A DNA stretch of 64,000 nt, from contig CACRXE010000009.1 of assembly GCA_902685375.1 (NCBI GenBank), forward strand, positions 2,501 through 66,500, written 5' to 3'. Each line of letters starts with the position of its first letter. Within the stretch, counting starts at the first letter, position 1. Below are positions 10,207-21,269 of the stretch, piece after piece. Below the pieces are notes generated by a model that saw only the letters and a list, made by a program, of their open reading frames with translations, did not search any database and was not told the origin of the DNA. The position numbers and the translations under genes were made by a program. This stretch comes from Neostethus bicornis (lineage: Eukaryota > Chordata > Actinopteri > Atheriniformes > Phallostethidae).

Positions 10207-10790
10207 GTGGGTGTAAAGAGGACAGCCCTAAAAAAATATATAAAAAACAAACCAACTAAGTGGGGCTATAAACTTTTTGTGCTTGCTGACTCTGCCACAG
10301 GATATACGTGGAACTTTTTTGTGTACGAAGGCAAGGCTTCTGACACTGGGAAAGGATTGAGTTATGACTCTGTAATGTCTCTAATGAATATTCAAAACCT
10401 AGGAACTGGATATCACCTATTTGCTTCACTGTGGCACTATCAGAACCAACCATGTTAAGTTTTCTAGAACCACTTTGACACAGTTGGAGTTCTGAATCCA
10501 ACTGATTAGAGAACTTTGTGAGAGTGGAAGTGCGTTGAGCTCAACCAACCGTCCACCAACTCCTGGTCCAGATACAACCTCACATACACCAATGTATTTT
10601 GTAGAGGACAGTGATGTTCCCAAATATCTGTCTGCTACTGCAGGGAGACAACAGTGCAAAGTCTGTCACAAAGACACCTGTAGGTTGCAGAGCATGTGAA
10701 GTTCCTCTTTGCTTTCTACCTGGTCAAGACTGCTATCACCAGTGGGACCAAGAAAGGAACCTGTTGTAGAGATTTATTTCATTTTGTTTT
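10207..10790 (+). pseudogene. piggyBac transposase remnant, family 2
   Basis: The frame from 10207 encodes LKKYIKNKPTKWGYKLFVLA followed by DSATGYTWNFFVYEGK and LGTGYHLF, the conserved core of PGBD-type transposases around the second catalytic region; the expected VDNFYTS block is broken right after GYHLF. A large internal deletion follows. From about 10640 the Cys-rich C-terminal finger is recognisable in two frames (CKVCHKDT, then after a frameshift VGCRACEVPLCFLPGQDCYH and a stop at 10768-10770). The third catalytic Asp is gone. A 3' UTR-like stretch with AATAAA (about 10946) follows. This is probably the autonomous relative of the surrounding terminal sequences. It abuts the TIR at 10221 without a TTAA. 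Confidence 0.85.
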
Positions 10791-10984
10791 CTTGTAAATA
10801 GTTGAAGGTTTTGCACTAAATTGTAGTAATTTTACTTCAATTCTCAATATCATTTAGTTGCACAAAAGAAAGATTTTTTTTATGTATATCTATTTTTTGC
10901 TATGGAAGAGTCTTTTTTTTAACATTTGAGTTCTTGTTTTTATCTAAATAAAACATATAATTTATCCAGTTGTATATTTCATTT

Positions 10985-11215
10985 CTTGTGCATGATTTTT
11001 ATGGAAAAATTTATAATTACAGTAAAAAATATTAAAATATACATTTAAAAAATTATGAAAAAAAATTATCTGTGGGGGGTATTCAAAGTCACAGAAACAC
11101 TAGTATGCATTTTTTTATGACTAAAAAAGTGATAGAATGGCAAAAATTCAATTTGGCAGATTTTGGCACATATTTGGACAGCTTGTTCCGAATGGACACT
11201 TTTATACTAAAAAGT
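10985..11215 (+). repeat. Direct repeat of piggyBac subterminal sequence
   Basis: Matches 9651-9862 in the same orientation (GTGCATGATTTTTATG, then ACAGAAACACTA, GTGATAGAATGGCAAAAATT, TTCCGAATGGACA). It is the 3' subterminal region belonging to the transposase remnant just upstream; its own TIR is missing. After 11215 the sequence becomes an AT-rich fold-back (AGTAATAGTATTACT and repeats of TATACTAAAAGT), probably a local expansion. Confidence 0.75.
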
Positions 11216-11699
11216 ATAAAAGGTATAATACTATACTAAAAGTAATAGTATTACTATAGAAGTATAAAAAGTTTTAGTATAAAACTTTTCAAAAAATGAC
11301 ATTTAAAAAAATCCATTTTTACTCCATACCAAATTAAAAACCTAAATTAAAATTACAAAAAAAACGGTAGAACAATATTTATTCATGCAAAAAGGAAAAC
11401 GTTTCCCTTTTTTAAAAAAAATAAAGAATGATGCATTGTAGTTATTTTTCATTCCCCTATTCCCACTGATTTACACTTTTTAGTTCTTTTTTGTTGTTGT
11501 TGTTATTGTTTCATTTCATTCAAAACAAAAGAACAAACGCATCTTAAAAAAGGTTTCAGTAAAATAATTATGAATGAAAGGGTACAGAAAGAAGCAAAGC
11601 TTATAATATCTGCCCCTTAGCAACAGAAATTATATATAAGCAGGGTGATGCACAACATATTAAACATCAAACAACATCAACAACAACAACAAAAAGAGT
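11216..11699. other. AT-rich spacer, no gene
   Basis: Low-complexity A/T-rich sequence with short inverted repeats at 11215-11290 and a (TTG)n/(CAA)n bias near 11495 and 11680. The last part is probably the 3' UTR of the minus-strand LINE that follows. I see no coding sequence. Confidence 0.5.
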
Positions 11700-14247
11700 T
11701 TTCTGCTACTCATATTTATCAATTAACAATTGTTTCACACTTTTCTTAAATAAATGAATGGACTTACATGATTTAATTTTACTGTGCAGGTTGTTCCACA
11801 GATTATCTCCTTGAACTGAAACACATCTTTGTTTTGGTTTGGTTCGAAACTGTGATTTAACAAAAAGATCAGTTCCTCTTAAATTATGCATACTTTCTCT
11901 CTTTTTTAATTGTTTTTGTAATCTATACGGTAATACCTCTTGACGAGCTTTATACATAGTTTTGAGAAGGTTATATTCTAACAATTTGTTGAATTTGAAT
12001 GTTTTTAATTGGATAAATATTGGATTTGTGTGCGCTCTGTAACCACTCCCACTGATAATACGAAGAGCTCTCAGCTGTAAACAAAAAATTGGTTCAATGT
12101 GTGTTTTGCAAGCACTTCCCCACACTTCAACACAATAGGTCAAGTACGGAACAATCAAAGAGTTGTATAATAAAAACATAGCGTCTTTGTTCAGAGAATC
12201 TTTCACCCTGTGTAGAACAGCAATGGTTTTTGATACTTTATTTCTTACTTTTTTTCTATATGATGTTTCCATGTTAACTGTTCATCAATCAGAACACCAA
12301 AACTATTTATTTTTTCTGTTCTTTCAATTTCTAATCCTTGTGTAAACAGTCTTGGATTTATATCTTTGTTTTTACAGCTAAAAACCATAAACTTAGTTTT
12401 ATTTATAGATAATTTATTGGCATTGAACCTTTTTAATATTTTTTTTAAACTCATTTTCTACAGTTTTTAGAACCTCGCTTATATTTTTCCCAGAGTAAAA
12501 TAAAATGGTGTCGTCTGCAAACAGGATGCATTTTAGTGGGTTGGAAACAGACATAATATGTTCAATATAAAGAAGAAAGAGTATTGGACCAAGGACTGAA
12601 CCTTGGGGAACTCCACACGTTATTTTACAATATTTAGATTTTGTGCTATTGATTTCTACAAACTGATAACAGTCTGTTAAGTAATTTGTGACCCATTGAT
12701 GTGCCACACCTCTTATGCCATATTTATATAATTTTTGCAATAGAATTTCATGATTTGAAGTATCAAAGGCTTTTTGAAGATCTACAAAGATAATGACTAG
12801 AAAATGTTTTTTTGTCCATGGCGTTGGTAATTTCTTCGGCCAGTTCCATTAACGCTGTAGCAGTTGAATGATTTGAGCAAAATCCATATTGGCTGTGACT
12901 TTGGGAGGGGGAAGGATGGCTCAGTGGGTAGGGCGACCGCTCCGTAACCGGAAGGTCGCAGGTTCAATCCCCCGTCCAGAGTCCATGCCGAGGTGTCCTT
13001 GAGCAAGACACCGAACCCCCAGTTGCTTCTGATGACAGTGGTTTGCGCCTTGCATGGTAGCTCCCATCATCAGGAATGAATGTTGTGTGTACGAATGATT
13101 GTATGGAGTGAATGAATAATGCATATATACACAGTATGTAAAGCGTCTTTGAGTGTCTAGAAAAGCGTTATATAAGTTCAATGTATCATTATTACTTATA
13201 AATAAACTTATTTAATCTATTCACAAAAAGTCTTTCCAAAAGTTTAGAGAACTGTGAAAGCAGTGATACAGGCCTATAATTAGATAAGTCATTTTTATTT
13301 CCTTTTTTAAAAAGTGGAATAACTTTTGCTACTTTCATATGTTCAGAAAAAACTCCTGTGCAAAAAGAAAGATTACATAAATAAGTAAACGGTTCAATAA
13401 TGTCTATAATTTTCTTTATCAGTATCATATTTACATCTGCATAGTCATTTGATTTTTTTATTTGCACATTTTTTGACAATTTTCATAATTTCGCTTGCTT
13501 GCACATTATGAAGAAAAATAGTATTTACATTTTCAACTATGGTTCGACCATCAGAGTGCTGCGTTGGGATAGCTTGTGCCAGCGCCGGGCCAATGTTCAC
13601 AAAGTAATGATTAAATTCATTTACAATATCTTCTTTTCCAAAAATATCAACGTTATTCTTTGTGATGTAATTTGGAACATTAGCATTTACGTTATCTTTT
13701 TGTAAGATGGTGTTTACCACACCCCATGTATCTTTGGCAATATTTTTGTTTTTGTCTAATAATTTGGTATAATAATCCTTTCTTTGCCTTCTCATTATTG
13801 ATACTAGTTTATTTTTGTATTGTTTATACCTTACTTCAGCATCTTTAGTTTGAGAAATATTCTATAAAGGTGATTTTTTTTTTCTTACACGCATTTTTCA
13901 ACCCGTTTGTCATCCATGGCTTATGAATGGTCTTTTTACCATTAACACAGATTTTTCTTCTTTTGCAATTTTTGTCATAAAGATCATTAAATGTCACCAT
14001 AAATCCCTTATATGCGTCATTCATGTTATCAGTATATACATGATTCCAGTTTTGTTTTTTAAGGTCTTCTCTAAAAGCTTCTAAAGCCTTCTTGGATCTA
14101 TGCCTTACTGTGTATAAATTTCCTCTTGCACCTTGTCGTAGCACAATTTTTCATAAATCATAAACACAGGGAGGTGATCACTCACGTCTCTCAAAAGGAT
14201 ACCACTAATAATTTCACCGTGTAAATTTGTATATATATTGTGTGATC
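11700..14247 (-). pseudogene. CR1/Jockey-group LINE, 5'-truncated, interrupted by a SINE
   Basis: Non-LTR retrotransposon ORF2 on the minus strand. In coding order: the AP-endonuclease C-terminus DVSDHLPVF (about 14190), a linker with KKTIHKPWMTNGLKNACKKK (about 13900), RT fingers KVAKVIPLFKKGN...NYRPVSLLSQFSKLLERL (13340-13220), a SINE (12907-13195), then SQYGFCSNHSTATALMELA, GVPQGSVLGPILFLLYIEHI (about 12610), FADD (about 12508-12520) and a C-terminal domain ending at 11706. Several frameshifts and stops break it. The RT layout is of the CR1/L2/Rex1 group; I cannot fix the exact family. The first two thirds of the endonuclease and ORF1 are missing. Confidence 0.87.
12907..13195 (+). mobile_element. 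tRNA-derived SINE inserted in the LINE
   Basis: The head contains a tRNA-like A box (TGGCTCAGTGGGTAGGG, about 12916) and B box (GGTTCAATCC, about 12961-12970), forming an internal RNA polymerase III promoter. The body ends with GTAAAGCGTCTTTGAGTGTC and AAAAGCGTTATATAAGTTCA, a 3' tail common to many teleost SINEs. It interrupts the RT reading frame of the minus-strand LINE between the fingers and the QYGF block. No clear target duplication seen. Confidence 0.85.
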
Positions 14248-14885
14248 CTGGGGCCCGTTTCAAGAAGGAGGATTTGTTGAAACTCAAAGTTTGTTAACCC
14301 CAGACTGTGGAAAACTCAGACTTTTCGGTTTCAGAAAGGGGGGGAACTTAAACCAGTAAACTCTGGGTTAGTTAAGCCGGTTCCAAGAAGAGAGTTAATC
14401 AAAACTCAGAGTCGGTGACCATGGCAACTGACTCAGCAAACCAAACCTGGTCAGTAGCAGGTTTACTTGAGAAAACCCAGAGTTTCTCCCGGTTTCCGCT
14501 CCTTTTTAAAGTGAACAGGATTTAAATACGCATTCCTCGTTCAATCTGTTTGCACATTGATGGATAAATTGCAAAAATTTCTCCGATGAGGGAAAAATAA
14601 AGTATGTAAAAATAAAAAAAAACACCTGTTTCCTTCACGCAGAGACTAAAATGGCATGTCCTTTTCCAGATCATCCTGTAGATGAGGACGCTGGATTAAT
14701 TCACAGGGAAATGAATTCATGCCACAAAATAATTTTGAGACCACAAGTTAATTTTAATTAAAATCATCTCTTCATTCATGTTTATTTGGGCGGTACTGTT
14801 TTTCTTGAGACTCCATAACATACATCAATAATCTTATTCATACATCAGACACATCACCCACTCTTGTATTGCGTGTTGCGTTACG

Positions 14886-15060
14886 TTTTTTTTTTTTTCT
14901 TTATAAAGTTGCAATAGCTCAGTGGTAGAACTTTCACCCTTGGATCGGGAGTTCACGGGATCGAATCCCACTGAGCTCATGACAACTTGCTGCGGTGTAA
15001 TGCAGTACACAAATTTTCCCATTGAGGGATGAATAAAGTATACTATTTATTTTTTTTATT
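14886..15060 (+). mobile_element. tRNA-derived SINE (GATGAATAAAGTA-tail family)
   Basis: tRNA-like head with A box TAGCTCAGTGGTAGA (about 14912-14926) and B box GGGATCGAATCC (about 14957). The tail has CTTGCTGCGGTGTAATGCAG and TTGAGGGATGAATAAAGTA, then a T-rich end. The same tail occurs in reverse at 24205-24405 and 31583-31797, so all three belong to one family. It lies in the loop of the Harbinger fold-back. Confidence 0.82.
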
Positions 15061-15500
15061 TTATTGTAAAATAAAAATATTCCAGTAAAATAGGAAATCA
15101 TTCTTAATTTTTTAATCATTTAAGGAATTACATCAGTAATTAAGATCAATATCAGTATGAATTAAAAGTACTTTTTAAACTTCTCATTGTGGATGAGGTG
15201 GGATTTTTATAGTAATGATGATCCTATTATAAAATATGTTTTATGGAGAACAATAAATACATAAATCTAAATGTGTTTTTAAACTTTACCAACACTGATG
15301 TAGTTCTATAAATAATCCTGTCAGCATTAAAAGAACATGACAGCAGCTAAAAATGAAACATAAAACCATAATTCAAACAGGTAAGACAAGATGATGTCAT
15401 AGGTCATAGGTAGACCACCTGACTTTACAAAAAATTCACATATTAAATAATTAAGTCTAGCAGTGCAGCTGCTGCAAACTGTGGCTGCACTAACGTGCTC
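15061..15500. other. AT-rich loop of the Harbinger fold-back
   Basis: Sequence between the SINE and the right inverted arm. AT-rich, no open coding region and no recognisable repeat family. Confidence 0.45.
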
Positions 15501-15981
15501 AGCATCTCCAACTTAATGAAGAAAAAAAAAACGCAACGCAACACACGATAGAAGAGCCGCACTGGGTGATGTGTTTGATATATGGATGGGTAAGATTATT
15601 GATGTACGTTATGGAGTCCAAAAGAAACGGTACTTCTCAAATAAAAACACATGGGGATGTGATGAATGATTAAGTCGCGGCCTCAAAATTCTTTCTCAGT
15701 ATAAATTTAATTCTCTACGAATTAATACGGCTTCCTCATCATTAAGATTCTCTAAGAACGAACATGCCATTTTGGTCTGTGCGTGAAGGAAACAGGTGAA
15801 ATCTATCAATGCACAAACAGATTGAACGAGGTAGGCCTATTTAAATCCTGTTCACTTTAAAAAGGAGCGGAGACCGAGAAAAACTCTGGGTTTCCCCAAC
15901 TAAACCAGCTCCCGACCAGGTTTAATTTGCTGAGTCAGTTGCCCAGTAACCGTCTGAATTTTGATTACCTCTCTTCTTGAA

Positions 15982-16441
15982 ATGGTGTACAAAACCGTGG
16001 TGAGACCTGCCATGCTGTTTGGCACAGAGGCCAGTGCCACAGTGGCACTGTGAAAAAGACAGGAAGCAGAGATGGAGAGAGCAGAGATGAAGATGCTGAG
16101 GATGTCTTTGGGAGAGACCAGGATGTACAGGATTAGAAATTAGTATATCAGGGGAACAGCACATGTTAGAAGTTTTGGAGATAAAATCCGAGAGGCCAGA
16201 CTGAGATGGTTTGGACATGTGCAGAGAAGAGAGAGCGAGTACATCGGCAGAAGGATGCTGGGTTTGGATTCACCAGGAAAGAGGACTAGAGGAAGACCAA
16301 AGAGGAGGCTCATGGATACAGTGAAGGGAGACATGAAAATAGTTGGTGTGACCAAAGAGGATCCAGGAGATGGGGTTAGATGGAAGAAACTAACTTACTG
16401 TGGTGACCCCTGAAGTGAAATGCCGAAAGGAGAAGAAGATT
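15982..16441 (+). pseudogene. RTE/Expander-type LINE, 3' end fragment
   Basis: C-terminal domain of an RTE-clade reverse transcriptase. It begins VYKTVVRPAMLFGTEA (15984 onward), has a stop, and continues with ARLRWFGHVQRRESEYIGRR (about 16190-16260), KRTRGRPKRRLMDTVKGDMK and GVRWKKLTYCGDP. It terminates with the family 3' end (GTGACCCCTGAAGTGAAATGCCGAAAGGAGAAGAAGA, split by the stop at about 16411). The same element occurs on the minus strand at 21270-23790 and 41730-43060. Confidence 0.85.
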
Positions 16442-16834
16442 TTCAACATTTGCTTCAACATCAGCTTCACATTTTATAGTTTTAATGTAAAATCAAAAAT
16501 GAATTTTAGATCCAACTTTATGTCTAAAAACACTCACCTTGCTCATAGTAAACCCTGGATCAGAGAATCTATCAGTTCTGTTTGATGAATATTTAAAGAG
16601 CTGCTGAGCAGGGAGTGTCAGAGAGAAAGCGGAGGCGGATTTCTTTTTTTCCAGAAACTCTGCAGTTTTTTTTTTTTTCTCACAAAGAAATATTTAAGAT
16701 AAAAAACCTCAAAGCAAGTAATAATGATCTGGTTTTTAAAGTAGAAAAAGTTTCAAAAAAGTCTTCTGGACAATTTAATTCTTGATCGAGACGTTTCGAC
16801 TTCCATCCGGAAATCATTTTCAATCTGATTGAAA
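16442..16834. other. Spacer without recognisable gene
   Basis: Unclassified AT-rich sequence with homopolymer T/A runs (16645, 16665). No open frame longer than about 60 codons that resembles anything I recognise. Confidence 0.45.
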
Positions 16835-17115
16835 CCAACTCCACTGGCTCCCGAGTTCAGAATTATATTCAAAATTCTTACACTCATAATCAAGGCCTTC
16901 ATGTGGTCACCTCACTTCTTTAGGTCTTCCTCATCCAGCCATCTCACGGTTCCTGGTATGCCCATGTTAGCAGGACATGGAACTCACTCCCACCTGACAT
17001 CCAGAACACCCCCCGTTTAAATTCACACCTGCTATAATATTTCTCTCTGCTTTTATTGTTTTTATATTTTGTCTTTTACTTCTGTGCCCTTGAAATTTTT
17101 TAAAAGGGCTTAGAA
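16835..17115 (+). mobile_element. L2/Maui LINE 3' end fragment
   Basis: Translates in pieces to the L2 C-terminus (TGSRVQNYIQNSYTHNQGLH region, then a WNSLP-like block as ...GTHSHLTS...). It ends with the L2-type 3' UTR: GCCCTTGAAATTTTTTAAAAGGGC and TTATTATTTA. 5' truncated and mutated. Confidence 0.6.
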
Positions 17116-17159
17116 TTACAATTATAGTTATTATTTACCTATTATTTCTCTCTGGGCTT

Positions 17160-17438
<279 letters not shown>

Positions 17439-17599
17439 CCTCCCTCTCACCTTGATTCAGCTGGGTCAGGCAGCATCACCCCCACACCCTGTTAGTGTTT
17501 CTAAAGTAGACCTTGACTCTAAAATAAAGTTGCTTATGATTATTCCTCCACGTTTCCTCCCTCCTCCTTTACCTGCTGTCTTTCTGAAATAAAAAAAAA

Positions 17600-17955
17600 A
17601 AAAAATGGGTCACCTCTAACCTCCTCAAACTAAATTCTGATCAAACTGAGGTTCTTCTCATAGGCTCCAGATCCACATTATCCAAATTCAATAGTTTCTC
17701 TCTTTTACTTTCCCTCAAGTCATGAGTCTGGGTGTCATCCTTGATTCCATCACCCAGTCTGTTTATTTTCATCATCTCCGTCCTTCCCTCACGTCCCACA
17801 CCGCTGCCATCCTTGTCAACAGTCTCGTCACCACTCGTCTAGACTAAAACTCCTCTGGAATCCTCTGTTTTCATCACATCAACCAAGTTCTTCAGCAACT
17901 TCACTGGCTCCCATTGAACCCAGAATCATCTTCAAAATTCTCATTCTCACTTTCA
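17600..17955 (+). pseudogene. L2/Maui LINE RT fragment
   Basis: LNSDQTEVLLIGSRSTLSK (17627-17690) is the conserved post-palm block (N-x-x-K/Q-T-E) of L2-clade RTs. GVILDSIT-like and SRLDYCN-like blocks follow in shifted frames (about 17735, 17830), then LHWLP-like sequence near 17905. Many frameshifts. Flanked by a poly(A) at 17588-17605. Confidence 0.7.
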
Positions 17956-18140
17956 AAGCCGGGAGGAGACCAAGAGCCAGACCCCTGACCCACTGGAGAG
18001 ATTATGTATCACAGCTAACTGGGGAACGTCTCGGGATCTTCCTGGGTGAGCTGGAGGATGCAGCCAGGATGAGATGGCCTGGGTATCCCGTCTGAGGCTG
18101 TTGCCCCTATGGCTTGGCCCGGATAAGTGGATGGCAACGA
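17956..18140 (+). repeat. Unclassified teleost LINE-tail-like repeat
   Basis: A GC-richer block, GGAGAGATTATGTATCACAG to CTTGGCCCGGATAAGTGG, translating in part to a Trp/Leu-rich stretch. It resembles the C-terminal coding plus tail of teleost non-LTR elements, but I cannot name the family. Confidence 0.45.
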
Positions 18141-18399
18141 ATCGGAACAAACCTATATGGATACCATTATAATAGATATTAAAGCAGCAGTAATTATGAT
18201 TGTGAAATGATTTCTCACAAAAATACAATAATTTGCCCCAATAATCAGTCATGTTTGTAGCAATAATAACAAACTTAAGTACATGTTTGAACATAAAACA
18301 TTTATTTACTCAAAATATTAAATCAGACACTTACTTGTATTTGTTATGTGAATCGAAACAAAACTTATTTTCATGAACAAGCTACCAAATTCTTTCTTT

Positions 18400-19490
18400 A
18401 GATTTAAAATTTTGTGGAATACTTCTGATATTTCTGATGTTCAAACATTATAAAATGTCTCTGAGTCATCAGTTCATTTACTATGAAGGTGGAAGGCCCT
18501 GTATGCTTCTCACCAGTGCATTATAACATGCTGAATAATTTGACACAGCAATCTGTTATAAATCTTGTAAATCTGCATCAGTCAGTTGTGTTCTGTGTTT
18601 ATTTTTAATGAAATTCTGTTTGGAAAAGTTTGAGTCACATAAATTTGTTGAACCAAAAAGCAGGCCACTTTCATAGCTGCAGTGCATATACCTCTGTACT
18701 TCTCTTTGTCAACAGAGCACCAAAAGTTTGCTGAAAACTGATGGGCTTCAAGGTTTATGTCAATTTTACAGCATTAAAATTTCCATCTCTAAATCGGTAT
18801 CACTCAAATTGAACAAATCACTTAGCTGCTTGGCAGCAAATGATTTGTTCATAAAATCACATCTACGTTCATAAAAGGATTTGTAACAAATGACACACGT
18901 GGTGTAAGCTTCTCAAAATGACAAAACCTGTCATCAAGTTCCTGTACTAATCTGTTTATGACTTGGGAGTACATTGTTACAACTTCATCCAAAGTTGCAA
19001 ATGTAGAGACTCTGTGTTTTGACACTGTGTTTTAACACTGCGTGCGCATGAGTAAGTTGCAATTGTTTTCGTCATTTCAAGCTGTGCAGAGAAAATGTCC
19101 ATCTAAGCTCTAATTTTTTTTACTGCACCGATCTTGAGAGCAACAGTTTTGTCTTTACATTGCAGTTCTCAATTCAAATGGTCCAGTTTCTCAGTTAAAA
19201 ATATGAGATCATGTATCCACTTTGGCGATGAGTCTTCTCTCTTGGATGGCATAACCTCTTTGGCTCAACCCCAAAGTGACTCAAAACGCTGCAGAGACCC
19301 TCCTCTACTAGGCCATCTTATCTCATCCTATAATAGCATGTCACATTTATCAGACAGCTGGAGTTTCAGTTGTTTAAGACCAACAAAACTCCCTGGCTTT
19401 TCTCCAGTATTATTATTTCATAATCTAGAGAAAACTTTGCCATCCGACGACATCCATCACGTCCTTGAAACCTTTTAACAAATTCAACTG
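18400..19490 (-). pseudogene. hAT-superfamily (Charlie-like) transposase remnant
   Basis: The minus strand encodes, with stops between blocks, a hAT C-terminus like that of transposon-derived GTF2IRD2/ZBED-type proteins. Upstream pieces near 19200 read EKLDHLNCELQCKD. The middle (about 18960-18830) reads LVQELDDRFCHFEKLTPRVS. The dimerisation domain (about 18750-18500) reads DKEKYRGICTAAMKVACFFG, then STNLCDSNFSKQNFIK and KHRTQLTDADLQDLLQIAVS. The GSTxLCxSxFS block is the hAT C-terminal signature. The N-terminal BED finger is not visible. Domesticated GTF2IRD2-like genes share this domain, but stops in every frame argue for a dead transposon. Confidence 0.75.
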
Positions 19491-19985
19491 TCTTTAGTCG
19501 CAATTAAAACAGTGTAAAAGTTTTTAAAAAACAACGGCTGTTAGAATCCATAAACAAAAAACGGTGGAAGAATTAGTTTCAGTTGAAAACGTCTCATAAT
19601 GATTCAAACGATGGCGATCTTGAGAGAAAGTCAATTGAGTTTAAAACTCGTGGAACTCCAAAGAAAGGAGTATCTGGTGCAGCATGGAGGATAAATTTTA
19701 TAGCAACGTTAATCCAGCTTGATATTGTCCAGTTACTCATCAAGGAGCAAGAAGTCCTTTCCAAGCAGGTCATACATTTGAGGTGCGACTAGCAAAGCAG
19801 ATGAAAAAACAAACTGGAACCAAGACTTGCTAAAAAAAAAAGGTTACTTACAGTGAGCAGAGATTCCTGATTGCTTTAGTTTTTAAAACAGAAACACCAT
19901 TTGTAAACCGGTACGGGTCACCTCTTTGCTCTCTATCAACGTTCAGTGGTGTTGCAGTGAAGAATTTATAAATGCAAGTTTGAAC
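19491..19985. other. Spacer, nothing assigned
   Basis: Probably the 5' part of the same hAT remnant (minus strand), but too diverged to support. No gene seen. Confidence 0.4.
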
Positions 19986-19989
19986 AACT

Positions 19990-20158
19990 GATAAGAACCA
20001 GATTAAAGCCAAATATAAGCCCAGTAAAAGTCCAATTAAAATCCAGATTAAAGCCAAATAGCAGCTAAATAAAAGCCAAATACAAATCCAAATTAAAGCC
20101 AGATAAAAGCCAAGTTAAAGCCAGATTAAAAGCCAAATTAAAGTCAATTAAAGCCAAT
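19990..20158. repeat. AAAGCCA(A/G)AT minisatellite
   Basis: About 14 imperfect copies of a 10-14-bp unit around TTAAAGCCAGA/AAAAGCCAAAT. The unit length drifts, typical of an old minisatellite. Confidence 0.85.
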
Positions 20159-20334
20159 TTCTGATTGGTAATTTATGAATGATGATAATAGGATTACCTT
20201 CGATAGGTGGGTGGAAAACATGTTTTGTTTTGTTTTTTTTTACTGACAGCAGCGTTGAGGTTTCTTCTCGACTAGGTCCCCTCTCGATCAGACAGACTTC
20301 TTTGTTATTGTAGGATTAAAATGTTTGCCTTTGA

Positions 20335-20900
20335 TCGGCGGCAACAAATTTTTTTACAAATGTTGGAAGTTGGTTTTATGTTGTCTTGTAGAATTTTGCT
20401 TGTTTAAAAATGGAGGATGAAGAAACATGTTTTTGATGTCTTTTTCTTTGTCCTTTCGAGCAGTTTTTGTTTTTTCACCTGCTGGCCTCAAAATGAAATC
20501 ATGACCATTTTGGAGAGACTATGTATTATCATCTTGACTGACGCTTGTTTTTCGGAGATCATCTTCTGGCTTGTGATCGACCAACATTGACATCTTTTCT
20601 TGTCAGTTGATGACTTTTGTCTTTTTTTTCCAGACTGCAGTTCGATAAACATCTTACGTTGGTTTTACGTCGTCCTGTCGTTAAAATCTTGTTTGTCGTG
20701 TTGGAAAATCAAAGAATGAAGGATGGGGAAGCTTTCATATTTTTAATGGCATTATCGCACTTCTTTTAGTCAATGTTTGCTTTCTTTTTTAAGATGAAAT
20801 CATGTAAGTTTGGATTACTCTGATGATGACGTGCTGACATTTTGGAAATCATATCCTCGCTTTTGATCGACAAACGATTACTATTTTCTGGTTTATTGAA
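20335..20900. repeat. Diverged tandem duplication, unit about 300 bp
   Basis: Two successive blocks share anchors in the same order: TTGATCG(A/G)C, TTGGTTTTA(T/C)GT, (T/A)AGAATTTTGCTTGTT versus AAAATCTTGTTTGTC, GGATG, and AAATGAAATCATG. Unit 1 spans about 20335-20640 and unit 2 about 20640-20900. The family is unknown and the sequence is not coding. 20215-20335 just before is T-rich. Confidence 0.5.
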
Positions 20901-21265
20901 GATTTTGTCATTATTCCAAACTATAATCCAACAGAGTCTTACTCTGACCAAAGAAGTTGTACTGATAAAAGAGAAAAACTCCTTTAATGATGTCGAATCT
21001 GACAACATCCTCACAGTCACTGATGTCAAAAGAAACCTTCAGATCTTCATGCCCTTGGTTGCTCGGCAACTTGTTCTGCCAACCCCCTCTTTTTCTTTAT
21101 TTATTTGGAAATCGTGTGTTTTTATTCAAATTTTTAAATACCGCTTATTTTTTGTAAACCTTAAATTATAGGTTTTCCTTTTTTTGTTGTTGTTTTTTTT
21201 TGCCCCATTGCACTGAGTGGAGTTTGGAAATTTTCAGCCAAAAAGTTTATGCATTTTAAACTTTT
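20901..21265. other. Spacer without recognisable gene
   Basis: T-rich unclassified sequence. A frame of about 109 codons (20842-21171) shows no family motifs and unusual composition, so I do not call it a gene. Confidence 0.4.
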
Positions 21266-21269
21266 AAGT

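Larger units (their letters stand above)
3858..10221 (-). mobile_element. piggyBac-family element, TIR family 2, copy A, split by a gypsy insertion
   Basis: Defined by alignment to the inverted copy at 43565-45075. The left border is TTAA at 3858-3861 followed by CATCC. 3862-3997 and 8878-10221 together match the reverse complement of the other copy end to end. The right terminus GGTGGGTGTAAAGAGG (10206-10221) matches the termini at 43565-43580 and 50856-50871 (consensus CCTCTTYACWCCCACC). No TTAA follows the right end; transposase-coding sequence follows directly. The chromovirus 3998-8877 sits inside with target duplication ATCCA. The element itself has no long ORF and looks non-autonomous. 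Confidence 0.78.
14248..15981. mobile_element. PIF-Harbinger element arranged as a long fold-back
   Basis: The left end begins GGGCCCGTTTCAAGAAGG, the usual teleost Harbinger terminus. From TTCCAAGAAGAGAGTTAATC (about 14381) to about 14890 the sequence is repeated in inverted orientation at about 15500-15981 (ending CCTCTCTTCTTGAAA), giving arms of roughly 500 bp. Each arm holds the start of a Harbinger-type transposase: MACSFPDHPVDEDAGLIHRE from 14651 on the plus strand, and a diverged counterpart beginning MACSF at 15770 on the minus strand. The central 600 bp is unrelated and carries a SINE. The right end is cut where an RTE fragment starts. Both transposase pieces are short and dead. Confidence 0.78.

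Noticed and set aside
12907..12980. Possible genuine tRNA gene
   Set aside because: A and B boxes are present but the acceptor stem does not close and the sequence continues into a SINE body; same for 14886, 24205, 31583 and 33729.
18480..19480. Domesticated GTF2IRD2-like host gene
   Set aside because: Several in-frame stops and frameshifts; no exon structure could be made.
20842..21171. 109-codon frame as a gene
   Set aside because: No motif, runs through a T-rich repeat, no splice or poly(A) context.
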